Positions 9,082-16,382 of a DNA stretch of 44,500 nucleotides are shown here, in pieces. Source of the DNA: a virus. Where the stretch lies: positions 1 to 44,500 of the IMG/VR virus record IMGVR_UViG_3300048113_000558, one strand, 5' to 3'. The notes under the pieces were generated by a model. The model saw only the letters and a list, made by a program, of their open reading frames with translations. It did not search any database and had not been told where the DNA came from. The position numbers and the translations under genes are program-made. Each line of letters opens with the position of its first letter. Within the stretch, counting starts at the first letter, position 1.

Positions 9082-9263
9082 ATGAGAAGAAGGAAGGCAG
9101 CGTGAAGCGGGCAACGAAGGATAACGCCGACACGGCTGGCATCAGCCTTGGAGTGATCCTGGCCTGGGCAATCCCGACGTTTACGGGCATCGACATTCCC
9201 ATTGAGGTCGCCACTGCTGCCGGTGGCATCCTTGGCGCCGTTGGTGCACGACTGCGGGACTGA
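9078..9263 (+). CDS. Small membrane protein at end of late operon
   Basis: The 61-aa product begins at ATG 9078 (a TTG at 9072 is also in frame but AAAGGGGG fits the ATG). It has a charged N-terminus, a hydrophobic helix at about residues 22-40 and a second, glycine/alanine-rich one at about 45-58. This could be a holin, antiholin or pinholin; two hydrophobic helices and a small size fit a class II holin. It is the last rightward gene before the convergent leftward operon. Confidence 0.5.
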   Translation: MNEKKEGSVKRATKDNADTAGISLGVILAWAIPTFTGIDIPIEVATAAGGILGAVGARLRD

Positions 9264-9274
9264 ATCCCAGGCAC

Positions 9275-9301
9275 AAAAAAACCGGCCCCTGACAGGCCGG
9301 T
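9275..9301 (-). terminator. Intrinsic terminator of the leftward recombination operon
   Basis: Arms ACCGGCC (9281-9287) and GGCCGGT (9295-9301) enclose a 7-base loop. On the minus strand the stem is followed by a T-run (A-run at 9275-9280 on the plus strand). In the rightward direction no T-run follows, so it mainly stops leftward transcription, though the stem may also slow rightward polymerase. Confidence 0.85.
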
Positions 9302-9337
9302 CGCTCAAAGACACAACGCTACACCCCTGTAGCCTGA

Positions 9338-9544
9338 TCAATGTAGCCTGTATTCAGCGCACCTGCAAACCTCCCCCCAGCGGTTCTTCGTCTCTATCAT
9401 CGTGCGCTCGATGTTGTGGCCGCGGGCGCGCAGATCATTCACCCTGGCTGCGAGCCTGTAGATGCCCAGCTCGCTCCACGCTTCCATTGGGCTGATGCTG
9501 CGGCCTGTCTTCAGGTAGCTGAGCAGTCGGTCGTACTGCGCCAT
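9338..9544 (-). CDS. Small helix-turn-helix protein
   Basis: ATG at 9544-9542 follows GGAGGG on the minus strand. The 68-aa product has a region SPMEAWSELGIYRLAARVNDLR typical of the short winged-helix/HTH domains found in phage proteins (HTH_39-like), followed by a basic beta segment. It probably binds DNA and may regulate the leftward operon or the late genes. It is the distal gene of the leftward operon, and its 5' half overlaps the end of the preceding frame by about 110 bases. Confidence 0.65.
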   Translation of the reverse strand: MAQYDRLLSYLKTGRSISPMEAWSELGIYRLAARVNDLRARGHNIERTMIETKNRWGEVCRCAEYRLH

Positions 9545-10103
9545 GTTCTTCCCTCCGCTGTCTGTTGAGCTTCGCGAATCCGCCTCTGCCTTCCTGGTAC
9601 ACCTTGCGGTGCGCTTCCGATCGGCGCTCTGGCGCATGCCTGATCCATAGCCGGTGGATGGCGCGACGCTTGTTGATGTGATGAAGGATTGTCTGCTTGG
9701 CTGCGCCTGTCTCTGCCGAGATGTCGGCCAGTGCTGCGCCGGCACACGCCATCACGATGACCTTCTCGAGCTGATCCTTCTTGATGATGTGCAACGGCGA
9801 GCGCGTCGTGGCAATCCCGATATGATAGGCCTTCGCCTTGATGCAGTTGCGCGGAAGGCCCAGGGCATCACCGACCTCCTTGGCCGTCATGTCGACTAGG
9901 TAGTGGTCGTCAAGAAACTGGGTCTCCTCCCGCGTCCAGTCGTGGCCTGTCTTCGCCCGCTTCACCTTGCCTCTGGCGAACTTGTAAACTGTCGTTCTCG
10001 ATACGCCAGTCTGCTTGATGATCTCGGTTGATGTGCAGCCGGCCTCGGCCAACTGCACAATCCTGTCGATCATCTCGGGTGGCGTTGCGGTTCTAGCTGG
10101 CAT
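9435..10103 (-). CDS. Multi-HTH DNA-binding regulator
   Basis: The 222-aa product contains three helix-turn-helix-like units: residues about 10-45 (AEAGCTSTEIIKQTGVSRTT), a SANT/GcrA-like DWTREETQFLDDHYL unit at about 55-95, and a third at about 115-155 (ADISAETGAAKQTILHHIN). This suggests a transcriptional regulator with several DNA contacts. ATG 10103 has GAGG six bases upstream; a GTG at 10106 is too close. The last 36 or so residues lie over the next gene in another frame and look like non-coding composition, so either the overlap is real or the protein once ended earlier. Confidence 0.65.
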   Translation of the reverse strand: MPARTATPPEMIDRIVQLAEAGCTSTEIIKQTGVSRTTVYKFARGKVKRAKTGHDWTREETQFLDDHYLVDMTAKEVGDALGLPRNCIKAKAYHIGIATTRSPLHIIKKDQLEKVIVMACAGAALADISAETGAAKQTILHHINKRRAIHRLWIRHAPERRSEAHRKVYQEGRGGFAKLNRQRREEHGAVRPTAQLPEDRPQHQPNGSVERAGHLQARSQGE

Positions 10104-10386
10104 CACTTGCCTCGATCATGTGAAGGATGGCGGCGTCCACGCACAGCGCCGCGTCGGCCAGGTTCTCGAGCAGCATGCGATCCTTCGGGCCGTGGCTGCG
10201 CGCCTTCTGGAAGACCATCTCGACTGGCACGGGGAATGGCGGCGTCATGTCACTGGTGATGACGAAGATCATGCGTTCGCCATTCACCGGCACCGTGATG
10301 CGCGGGCTCTCCGGCGTCAGGTCGAGACAAACCATGCCCGGGTACCATTCTGTACGCTCGCACTTGAGCTGCTGTCGAGTCGTCAT
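10093..10386 (-). CDS. Hypothetical protein of the recombination operon
   Basis: This 97-aa protein is unrecognised. It begins at ATG 10386, overlapping the clamp-like gene by four bases, with GGAGG upstream. It alternates beta-like hydrophobic strands (ITVPVNGERMIFVITSDM) with a C-terminal helix. Its start and stop are embedded in the clamp/regulator gene pair, so it is co-translated with DNA-metabolism genes. No function is assigned. Confidence 0.7.
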   Translation of the reverse strand: MTTRQQLKCERTEWYPGMVCLDLTPESPRITVPVNGERMIFVITSDMTPPFPVPVEMVFQKARSHGPKDRMLLENLADAALCVDAAILHMIEASDAS

Positions 10387-11111
10387 GACTGATCCTCCAC
10401 CTTGCCGCCTGCAACGACGCGGATTCGCTTCTTGGGCTTGAGCTCTGGCTTGCGCTCCGCCAGCCATTCACTGCTAAATTCCGGCAGGGCGTCAACGGAC
10501 ATACCCATGATGAGCACGGCGGCTTGAACTGCTGGATCACTGCACCGGGCAAGTATCTTGTTTTCGCCTGATCGAATGTCGACCGCAGTGTGAGTCCTGC
10601 TGCTGAGCCTGGAGAACGTCGACTTGAGCTGAGCAATATAGTCCTCGTTCACAATGATCGGCTTGTTCGTCTCAGCAAACCCGCCAATCACTCTGGCAGC
10701 ATCGGGGAACTTCCCGTCGATCAGCTTGAGAGTGCCGAGCGCGGTTGTCTCGGTGGGTGATTCCGACTGCCGGGATGCGACTTCACCCTGAGTTAGATCA
10801 GCGTCTGATGACTGGATGCTGTCGATCACCATGCCCGTCCCGTTGTCAGCCACCACGAACAGGCCGGCAGACTTCTTGCGCGCCGCGGATAGTAGCGCCT
10901 TGCAGGGGGCGATGATCATCTCTTCGCTGCACCATCCGTCCGGGTCGCGGCACACGAAGATTGCATGTCCATTGGTCGCGGCGATAATCACCCCGCCATC
11001 CACGGCGGGGCGCACGTTGACGCCATTCAGGTAGTAGCGAACGTCGGTGGTGCCGGCGAACGTGTGAGCTGATGCGAGCATTGCTGCGCTGAAGTGTGCG
11101 ATCGGCTTCAT
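10383..11111 (-). CDS. Short beta-sliding-clamp-like protein
   Basis: The 242-aa product contains stretches that match the middle domain of bacterial DNA polymerase III beta: TTDVRYYLNGV, IIAATNGHAIFV and LIDGKFPDAARVI, and it ends with a VLIMGM segment comparable to the VMPM strand of the last domain. Bacterial clamps have about 366 residues in three domains; here the segment equivalent to domain 1 is missing, leaving two. It could form a ring of different stoichiometry, or act as a decoy or adaptor for the host polymerase. It lies in a RecE/RecT operon with four-base overlaps on both sides. The family call is fairly secure, the mode of action is inference. Confidence 0.75.
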   Translation of the reverse strand: MKPIAHFSAAMLASAHTFAGTTDVRYYLNGVNVRPAVDGGVIIAATNGHAIFVCRDPDGWCSEEMIIAPCKALLSAARKKSAGLFVVADNGTGMVIDSIQSSDADLTQGEVASRQSESPTETTALGTLKLIDGKFPDAARVIGGFAETNKPIIVNEDYIAQLKSTFSRLSSRTHTAVDIRSGENKILARCSDPAVQAAVLIMGMSVDALPEFSSEWLAERKPELKPKKRIRVVAGGKVEDQS

Positions 11112-11944
11112 GCCTCACCCTCCTGTGCCGCCTGGTACTGGTTGATCGGCGTGCCATCGCTGAACGGCACGTCGTCCTGCTTCGGGCCTGACAGCACATC
11201 GCTGAGCGCCTGCGGCCCTTGGCGTGGCGTGATGTCGCGCGCGTTGCGGTAGTCGTACAACTCTTCGTCGCGATTGACCACTGTGACCAGCTCGCTGCTG
11301 AGCGGCAGGCGCTTCGCCAGGCGGTGCAGCACCGACTTCTTGGCCATCTGCTCATACCAGTCTACCCAAGGGCCGCGGTCTTTCGACTTGCTGGCGTTGC
11401 GAACCTTGGCGATGTCCTCTGGCGTCATGATCTCGACGTACAGGGAGCCGTCCTTGGTCTTGGCCATCGCGTACACCAGCGTCATGTTGCCGCGCTGCCC
11501 GCCGAATGCCGGGCGGTGCATGATGTGCTCGCCGTCATCGTCGACGTAATAGTCGAACTGGTCGGCTTCATGCACGACGTTGGCGTTGATCGTGGCCAGC
11601 TCGCCAGACTGGCGAATCTTCTTGAGGACGCCGCCGATCATGGGCATCCACTGCACCTTCTTCACCCACTGCTGCGTGGCGCGATCCTTCGTGCTGAAGA
11701 TGATCAGCGCGCCTTCGCGACCGTCCGGCAGCAGGCCGTCCTGGGCTGCCTTCATGACACTGCTGAACAGTGACTGCCGGTCTGCCATCAGCAGGTCAGG
11801 GCTGGTCTGAATGGCCGTCATGGCGACGCGCTGGAACTGCTCGGGGGTGATGTGCTCCGGCAGTACCGACTTGAGCTCCGGCGCCATCTTGGTCATCTGG
11901 CTGCGCAGCTGCGTGATGGGGGTGACTTGCTGCTGTTGTGTCAT
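11108..11944 (-). CDS. recT: RecT-family single-strand annealing recombinase
   Basis: ATG 11944 follows AAGGAT. The 278-aa product has the RecT layout: an N-terminal VLPEHITPEQFQRVAMTAI segment, SLFSSVMKAAQDGLLPDGRE, a QWMPMIGGVLKK strand, and DRGPWVDWYEQMAKKSVLHR near residue 210, with a low-complexity acidic tail. RecT anneals complementary single strands and invades duplexes. It lies 29 bp downstream of the RecE-like exonuclease, the usual operon partner. Length and motifs look complete. Confidence 0.92.
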   Translation of the reverse strand: MTQQQQVTPITQLRSQMTKMAPELKSVLPEHITPEQFQRVAMTAIQTSPDLLMADRQSLFSSVMKAAQDGLLPDGREGALIIFSTKDRATQQWVKKVQWMPMIGGVLKKIRQSGELATINANVVHEADQFDYYVDDDGEHIMHRPAFGGQRGNMTLVYAMAKTKDGSLYVEIMTPEDIAKVRNASKSKDRGPWVDWYEQMAKKSVLHRLAKRLPLSSELVTVVNRDEELYDYRNARDITPRQGPQALSDVLSGPKQDDVPFSDGTPINQYQAAQEGEA

Positions 11945-11973
11945 GGTCTGATCCTTGTTGTGAGGGGGGGTGG

Positions 11974-12783
11974 TTACTTGGTGGCCCATGCTGGAAGGCT
12001 GAGCTCTTCGACGCCGGGCCAGACGCCTGACTCCATGCACTCGGCGTAGGTGCGCAGGTTGGCCTGGTAGGCATAACGACCGATCGTCTTGGCCTCCTGA
12101 TCCAGCTGGAAGATGCGCACCGGGTAGCGGCCGCACTCGATGGCGGTGCTGATGAACAGAAACAGGAAGCCGTTGGTGGCCTCGCCTGATGCGTTGGCAT
12201 AGCCATCAGAATAGAACGCATCCTGCACATGGTACCGGTAGTCAAAGACTGAGCGCGCCACCTTGCTCATGTCGCCGGTCGTCTTCACGTCGACGATAAA
12301 TCCAGCCTTGGTGATCAGCTTGTCGGGTCGGCACCGGCACTTCACGCCTGTCTCTGGGTCGATCCAGTACGCGCTGGCCTCGGCCTCGCCTTCTGCTTCC
12401 ATCAGCTGTCGCGCCTCGGGGTGCGCCATGACTGACTCGCGCATCAGGTTCAGCTTGCGCGCTTCCTCGCCGGTGATGACCATCTTTCCCGACGCCTTGC
12501 ACGCCGCTTCAAACTCTTCTGCCTGCTGCTTGCCGGCGTTGGTGCGGCGGTTGATCGCCGGCTCAATGACGAACTGGTCGGTGAACTTCTCCGGCTCCAG
12601 CAGCATGGTGTGCATGGCGGTGCCGACATTCAGCGCCGTCTTCTTACTGCTGTCTTCCGGCGCGCTACGCGACCACTGGAGAAGCGCCGGTGCCTTGTTG
12701 AGCATATCCAGGTTGGACTTGCTGACGCCTTCGCCGGCGTGGTACGCCGCATTGCTGATGTCGCTATAGATACCTGGCTTCAT
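11974..12783 (-). CDS. RecE/exonuclease VIII-like PD-(D/E)XK nuclease
   Basis: The 269-aa product starts at ATG 12783 with KPGIYSDISNAAYHAGEG, followed by GTAMHTMLLEPEKF, KCRCRPDKL, the catalytic-type FIVDVKTTGD (Asp-x-Lys) and YHVQDAFYSDGY (Gln). This corresponds to the C-terminal nuclease half of RecE. It degrades the 5' strand at duplex ends and hands 3' overhangs to RecT. An extension to 12900 is in frame, but it would cover the promoter region and lacks a ribosome site. It is the first gene of the leftward operon. Confidence 0.88.
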   Translation of the reverse strand: MKPGIYSDISNAAYHAGEGVSKSNLDMLNKAPALLQWSRSAPEDSSKKTALNVGTAMHTMLLEPEKFTDQFVIEPAINRRTNAGKQQAEEFEAACKASGKMVITGEEARKLNLMRESVMAHPEARQLMEAEGEAEASAYWIDPETGVKCRCRPDKLITKAGFIVDVKTTGDMSKVARSVFDYRYHVQDAFYSDGYANASGEATNGFLFLFISTAIECGRYPVRIFQLDQEAKTIGRYAYQANLRTYAECMESGVWPGVEELSLPAWATK

Positions 12784-12813
12784 TTCAGGGTGCCTCGCTG
12801 TGGGTGTGTGGAA

Positions 12814-12842
12814 ATAATAACCACGGCTTTGTGAATCCGCAA
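12814..12842 (-). promoter_or_regulatory. Leftward sigma70-type promoter of the recombination operon
   Basis: On the minus strand TTGCGG (12842-12837) is separated by exactly 17 bp from TATTAT (12819-12814), about 30 bp upstream of the RecE-like start. The -10 is near consensus, the -35 is moderate. It lies back to back with the rightward promoter at 12886. Confidence 0.6.
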
Positions 12843-12884
12843 GTATGACTTTCGTGGTGCGAAGAGATATTTTTACCATCAGGG

Positions 12885-12914
12885 GTTGAACAAAGTACAA
12901 CGGTGGTAAATACT
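12885..12914 (+). promoter_or_regulatory. Rightward early promoter 1 with operator over -35
   Basis: TTGAAC (12886-12891), 17 bp, AATACT (12909-12914). The 17-mer at 12885-12901, GTTGAACAAAGTACAAC, is a near-palindrome covering the -35. The same sequence logic recurs at 16855 and 20955. It drives the HTH gene at 12940, whose product is the simplest candidate for the binding protein. Confidence 0.65.
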
Positions 12915-12939
12915 GCAGTCACACAACAGGAGGCAGCAC

Positions 12940-13191
12940 ATGCACAATGCAACATCACCAGGAGCACTGGTCATCAAGCGCTTCGGTGGCATCCGACCAC
13001 TGGCCCGCAAGCTGACTGATGCCGGCATGAAGACCGACCCGAGCAGTGTTGCGCGCTGGAAGAAAAGCCGCGGCATGCTGGGGACTGGCGGCCAGATTCC
13101 GGCCAAGTATCACGGGGCGCTTCTCGATCTGGCCAAGCGCGAAAACATCTACCTGACTGCGGAGGAGCTGATTCGTGGAAGTGATTCCTAG
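12940..13191 (+). CDS. Small HTH protein, candidate Cro/repressor-type regulator
   Basis: ATG 12940 has a strong AGGAGG site. The 83-aa product contains KRFGGIRPLARKLTDAG (first helices) and SSVARWKKSRGML (recognition helix), the pattern of single-domain phage HTH proteins in the Cro/YdaS style, then a conserved IPAKYHGALLDLAKR helix. It lies immediately after the divergent promoter region that contains a near-palindromic operator, the classical position of an autoregulating switch protein. Whether it is a lysogeny repressor or an early-to-late switch cannot be decided; no integrase accompanies it. Confidence 0.7.
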   Translation: MHNATSPGALVIKRFGGIRPLARKLTDAGMKTDPSSVARWKKSRGMLGTGGQIPAKYHGALLDLAKRENIYLTAEELIRGSDS

Positions 13192-13585
13192 ACCGGCGCC
13201 CAAGCGTCGCAAGCGCCGCAAGCCTTCTTCCGATCGGGAGCGCCTCGAGCAAGAAGCACTGTTCCGCTGGGCGCGCCTGCCGGCAACCAAGTCCGTCTAT
13301 CCCGGCATCGACCTTATGAGCTGTTCACTGAATGGCGTGAAGCTCAGCAAGCTGCAGGCGATCAAGGCGAAGAATGGCGGCATGCTGAAGGGCGAGCACG
13401 ACATCAAGATTCCCGCGGCGCGGCACGGACGTATCGGCCTGTCGATCGAGATGAAGGCCGGCAAGAACAAGCCGACTCCCGAGCAACTGTGGTATGGCGA
13501 GCGGCTTACCGAGGAAGGGTGGCGAGTCTGCTACTGCTGGAGCTGGAAGGACGCGCAGCAAGAGATCATCAACTACCTGTCATGA
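13175..13585 (+). CDS. VRR-NUC domain nuclease
   Basis: GTG 13175 is preceded by GGAGGAG and overlaps the HTH gene by 17 bases. The 136-aa product has a basic N-terminus, then LEQEALFRWARL, GEHDIKIPAARHGRIGLSIEMKAGKNKPTPEQL and a Trp-rich C-terminal helix. The Asp...Glu-x-Lys arrangement (HDI...IEMKAG) is that of VRR-NUC nucleases of the PD-(D/E)XK superfamily, which include stand-alone phage structure-specific nucleases. It may trim branched DNA during replication or recombination. Confidence 0.82.
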   Translation: MEVIPRPAPKRRKRRKPSSDRERLEQEALFRWARLPATKSVYPGIDLMSCSLNGVKLSKLQAIKAKNGGMLKGEHDIKIPAARHGRIGLSIEMKAGKNKPTPEQLWYGERLTEEGWRVCYCWSWKDAQQEIINYLS

Positions 13586-13593
13586 GGCACACT

Positions 13594-13827
13594 ATGGGCA
13601 ACGAAGCAGAGTTCAACGTGACCATTCAGGGGATTGACTGCGTGTGTGTGGTCGATCACTACCTGCCGGCAATACCTGACACGCATGACGATGCCGGCGC
13701 CGAGGAAGAATTCTATTTCCGCCTGCTGACCCACGAAGGGCATGAGTTGGACGCCTTGGCAAACCGCATGGACGGCGATGACATCCAGCACATACATGAC
13801 CGCTACGTACAGGAGATGACGCAATGA
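13594..13827 (+). CDS. Hypothetical acidic protein
   Basis: This 77-aa protein is unrecognised and rich in Asp, Glu and His. An ATG at 13582 overlaps the previous stop, but 13594 has a better spaced AGG-type site; either may be used. It seems to form a beta sheet followed by a helix. Its stop overlaps the next start by four bases. Confidence 0.6.
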   Translation: MGNEAEFNVTIQGIDCVCVVDHYLPAIPDTHDDAGAEEEFYFRLLTHEGHELDALANRMDGDDIQHIHDRYVQEMTQ

Positions 13828-14738
13828 CAGACAGCAAGCTCGACACGCTCGCAAGAGGGATGGATAAGTGGCCGGACGACCTGCCGCGTCTGCCCGACAA
13901 GATGGAAGGCCATTACTGGGCCGCCTATGGGGATGGTGGCGAGGTTGTTATGCGCCGACCACTCGGCCCGTCATACACTCGCAAGGACTGGGAGCGTCGC
14001 CGCAACGAACTGGGCCTAAACTCGCCGCTGGTTATGGCGCCATTTTTCGTTGGGGCCGAGCCGGTGAGCACGAAACGCCATGCTCTCGATTGCGTGATCA
14101 AGCAGCTGGATGGCTGTCGGTGGCCGCCGGATGGCTTCGACATCACCGTGCTGGATATTCCTGGCGCGTATGGGTGGCGGTGGCGGAACTTCGCCCAGTT
14201 TGGCACTAGAAGCGCATGGGATGTCTATTGCATCGAGCGTGGTGAAAATGAAGACCACATCACAATGAATGACTGGAACAGCGAGATGAAGAATCGAGGC
14301 GTCAAGTGCCCAGTCGATGGAGGCAACCCCGTCCACCTGGTCGGCAAACCTGGCGCCGCGCCAGCCACTACCGTCTATAAGGTCACCGACCTGGACATGA
14401 TCGACTGGCAAGGTGGCGAGGTGCTGAAGGACTTCATCAGCGCCGCCAAGAAGCCCGAGCACCACTATCACGTTCTGGCTAGCGTGCTGCTGCGCGCCTA
14501 TGAGCGGGCGGTATTCGGCAAGGGGAAGGGGTGCCACGCTCAAGACTTGCCGTTCGGTGAGCAACCCATGCAGCAGATCAGTCGCCTTGCCGGCAGCCAT
14601 GACGGGCTGGTGTATCAGGCCATCAAGAAGATTCAAGAGTCGCAGCGCCTGGATCACGACGCCGCAATCCGTGAGCTGCTGGGCGCGATCGTCTACACCG
14701 CTGGCAATATCGTATACCAAGAAGGAGAAGTGTCATGA
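13824..14738 (+). CDS. Hypothetical protein, 304 aa, upstream of RdgC
   Basis: The protein is unrecognised as a whole. Residues 1-185 are rich in Trp, Arg and Gly (YWAAYGDGGEVVMRRPLGPS, AYGWRWRNFAQFGTRSAWDV). Residues about 210-304 form a helical domain with KGCHAQDLPFGEQPMQQISR and AIRELLGAIVYTAGNIVY, a pattern I have only a vague impression of seeing in phage nucleotide-metabolism proteins, so no function is given. It starts four bases inside the previous gene and ends four bases inside RdgC. Confidence 0.65.
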   Translation: MTDSKLDTLARGMDKWPDDLPRLPDKMEGHYWAAYGDGGEVVMRRPLGPSYTRKDWERRRNELGLNSPLVMAPFFVGAEPVSTKRHALDCVIKQLDGCRWPPDGFDITVLDIPGAYGWRWRNFAQFGTRSAWDVYCIERGENEDHITMNDWNSEMKNRGVKCPVDGGNPVHLVGKPGAAPATTVYKVTDLDMIDWQGGEVLKDFISAAKKPEHHYHVLASVLLRAYERAVFGKGKGCHAQDLPFGEQPMQQISRLAGSHDGLVYQAIKKIQESQRLDHDAAIRELLGAIVYTAGNIVYQEGEVS

Positions 14739-15670
14739 TGTTCAAGAACCTGCACCTGTATCGCTTGCACGACATGTCAGTCATTGAAGGGCTGTCTATG
14801 CCTGCGCAGCACGACGATGCTATGGCGCGCGACCTGACCGGCATCCAGTCCAGGCATATCGGCTGGATCAACCCCTTCGGCACCGATGACTGCCGTCGCG
14901 TACTGGTCATGGGCCATCATCGCCTGCTGAGCGCGCTGCACCAGGAAAAGATTCTCCCGTCGTGCGTCGTCAATGATGATGTCAACGAGCGCGTCGATAC
15001 CATCGAGGCTGCCGAGGGGCGCACGCTGCGCCGCCGTGAGCGCCTGACAATCAAGGAGCAGGTGTTCGAGGAACTGCTGCCGCGCGCCTTCATTCGTCGC
15101 AAGCGCGTCGACATCTGGATCGACATCGAGCACGGCATCATCGCCGTCAACTGCACCACGCCGACAATGGCCGAGCGCGTTCTTGATCTGCTGCGCCATA
15201 CGCTGGGCTCGCTCAAGGTCACGCCGCTGTCCGTGGCGGTGCCGCCGACTCAGGTGATGACCACCTGGCTCAAGTCCGGAGAGATTCCCGAGGGCGTCGC
15301 GCTTGGCGAATCCGCCACACTGTCGGCGCCGGGCGGTGAAGACGGCACGATGAGCGTGAAGGACTTCGACCTGCAGGGCGAGGAAGTCTCGACGGCGCTG
15401 GATCATGGCCGTCTGGTGACGGTGCTGGAGATGGGCATCGAGGGCGTGGCCAGCTTCAAGCTGCACGACGACATGTCCATCAAGCGCCTGTCGTTCGCTG
15501 ACGCGATAATCGACGAAGCTGAGTCGGCAGACGACGAAGAAGACGCGAAGCTGCGCCTCGAGTCAGACTTTGCCATCATGGCGCAGGCGATGGCGCCGGC
15601 AATCCAGCAACTGATCAGCTACATGGGCGGCGAAGCGCAGCCGGCCACCACTACTACCGAGGGGAAATAA
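14735..15670 (+). CDS. rdgC: RdgC-like recombination-associated protein
   Basis: The 311-aa product starts [11 protein letters not shown], the signature N-terminus of RdgC (the MxFKNL pattern supports ATG 14735 over 14738), and keeps the family length of about 300. It contains [18 protein letters not shown] in the first third and an acidic C-terminal region. RdgC forms a ring dimer around duplex DNA and inhibits RecA-mediated exchange in bacteria. Phage copies may modulate recombination during replication. It follows immediately upon its neighbour with four-base overlap and precedes SSB by two bases, so the genes are co-expressed. Confidence 0.88.
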   Translation: MMFKNLHLYRLHDMSVIEGLSMPAQHDDAMARDLTGIQSRHIGWINPFGTDDCRRVLVMGHHRLLSALHQEKILPSCVVNDDVNERVDTIEAAEGRTLRRRERLTIKEQVFEELLPRAFIRRKRVDIWIDIEHGIIAVNCTTPTMAERVLDLLRHTLGSLKVTPLSVAVPPTQVMTTWLKSGEIPEGVALGESATLSAPGGEDGTMSVKDFDLQGEEVSTALDHGRLVTVLEMGIEGVASFKLHDDMSIKRLSFADAIIDEAESADDEEDAKLRLESDFAIMAQAMAPAIQQLISYMGGEAQPATTTTEGK

Positions 15671-15672
15671 TC

Positions 15673-16251
15673 ATGGCACGCGGAGTCAACAAGGTGATCC
15701 TGATCGGCAACGTCGGGCAAGACCCTGAAGTGCGCTTCACCCCAGGCGGTGATGCGGTCGCCAATCTGAGCATTGCAACCACTGAGTCATGGACTGACAA
15801 ACAGTCCGGGCAGAAGCAGGAGAAGACCGAGTGGCATCGGCTGGTCGCGTTCAAGAAGCTGGCCGAGATCATTCAGCAGTACGTCGGCAAGGGTGCGCGA
15901 ATCTACATCGAGGGCAAGCTGCAGACTCGCAAGTGGCAAGATCAGAACGGACAGGATCGCTATAGCACCGAGATTCTGATCAACGACATGCAGATGCTTG
16001 GCGGCAATCAGCAGCATGGCGGCCAACAAGGTGGCCAGCAGCAGGGCGCAGGGTACCAGCAGCAGGGTGGCCAACAGATGGCGCACCAGCCTACCACGCC
16101 AGCCAGTCACGGAAACAACGCCTATGCCGCTGCCCAGCAGGGTGTGGCACCGCCGCAGCAAGGTGGATACCATCAGCAGGGTCAGCAGCCGCAGCAGGGT
16201 CAGCAAGGGGGCGGCCAGTACGGCAACCAGGGTTTCAATCAGGGGTGGTGA
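15673..16251 (+). CDS. ssb: Single-stranded DNA-binding protein, in-frame form lacks acidic tip
   Basis: The 192-aa product has a full OB-fold domain ([47 protein letters not shown], residues about 1-110) and a long Gln/Gly-rich linker. It stops at TGA 16249-16251 with NQGW and lacks the acidic tip that binds partner proteins. The tip is encoded directly downstream in the -1 frame (see 16245-16316). A run of four G at 16242-16245 lies just before the stop. Either ribosomes slip, or one G was lost by mutation or assembly error. With the shift the protein would be 214 aa. Confidence 0.93.
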   Translation: MARGVNKVILIGNVGQDPEVRFTPGGDAVANLSIATTESWTDKQSGQKQEKTEWHRLVAFKKLAEIIQQYVGKGARIYIEGKLQTRKWQDQNGQDRYSTEILINDMQMLGGNQQHGGQQGGQQQGAGYQQQGGQQMAHQPTTPASHGNNAYAAAQQGVAPPQQGGYHQQGQQPQQGQQGGGQYGNQGFNQGW

Positions 16252-16316
16252 GCCAGAACGGTTTGCCGCCCGCGGGTAGCTTCGATGACTTCGACGATGA
16301 AATCCCTTTTAACTAA
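16245..16316 (+). other. Out-of-frame SSB acidic C-terminal tail
   Basis: Read from 16245 (one base back relative to ssb) the sequence encodes a short Val/Ser/Gln/Gly/Pro link and then SFDDFDDEIPFN before TAA at 16314-16316. This is an almost canonical SSB C-terminal tip, normally DDxIPF at the very end; here one extra Asn follows. Its preservation immediately after the in-frame stop shows it belongs to this gene. Confidence 0.85.
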
Positions 16317-16345
16317 GACCTTTTTAAAGCACTGATTGGGTGCTA

Positions 16346-16375
16346 CCCTGTTTAGGTCGTTAAATTTAAACAGGG
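16346..16375 (+). promoter_or_regulatory. Hairpin that covers the ribosome site of the HNH-like gene
   Basis: Perfect 9-bp arms CCCTGTTTA (16346-16354) and TAAACAGGG (16367-16375) flank a 12-base loop. The 3' arm contains the only Shine-Dalgarno-like AGGG ahead of ATG 16383, so long transcripts from upstream should translate the gene poorly. Confidence 0.55.
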
Positions 16376-16382
16376 TTTCCGA

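Noticed and set aside
16005-16245. Repeats CAGCAGGGT in ssb
   Set aside because: In-frame low-complexity Gln/Gly linker coding, normal for SSB.
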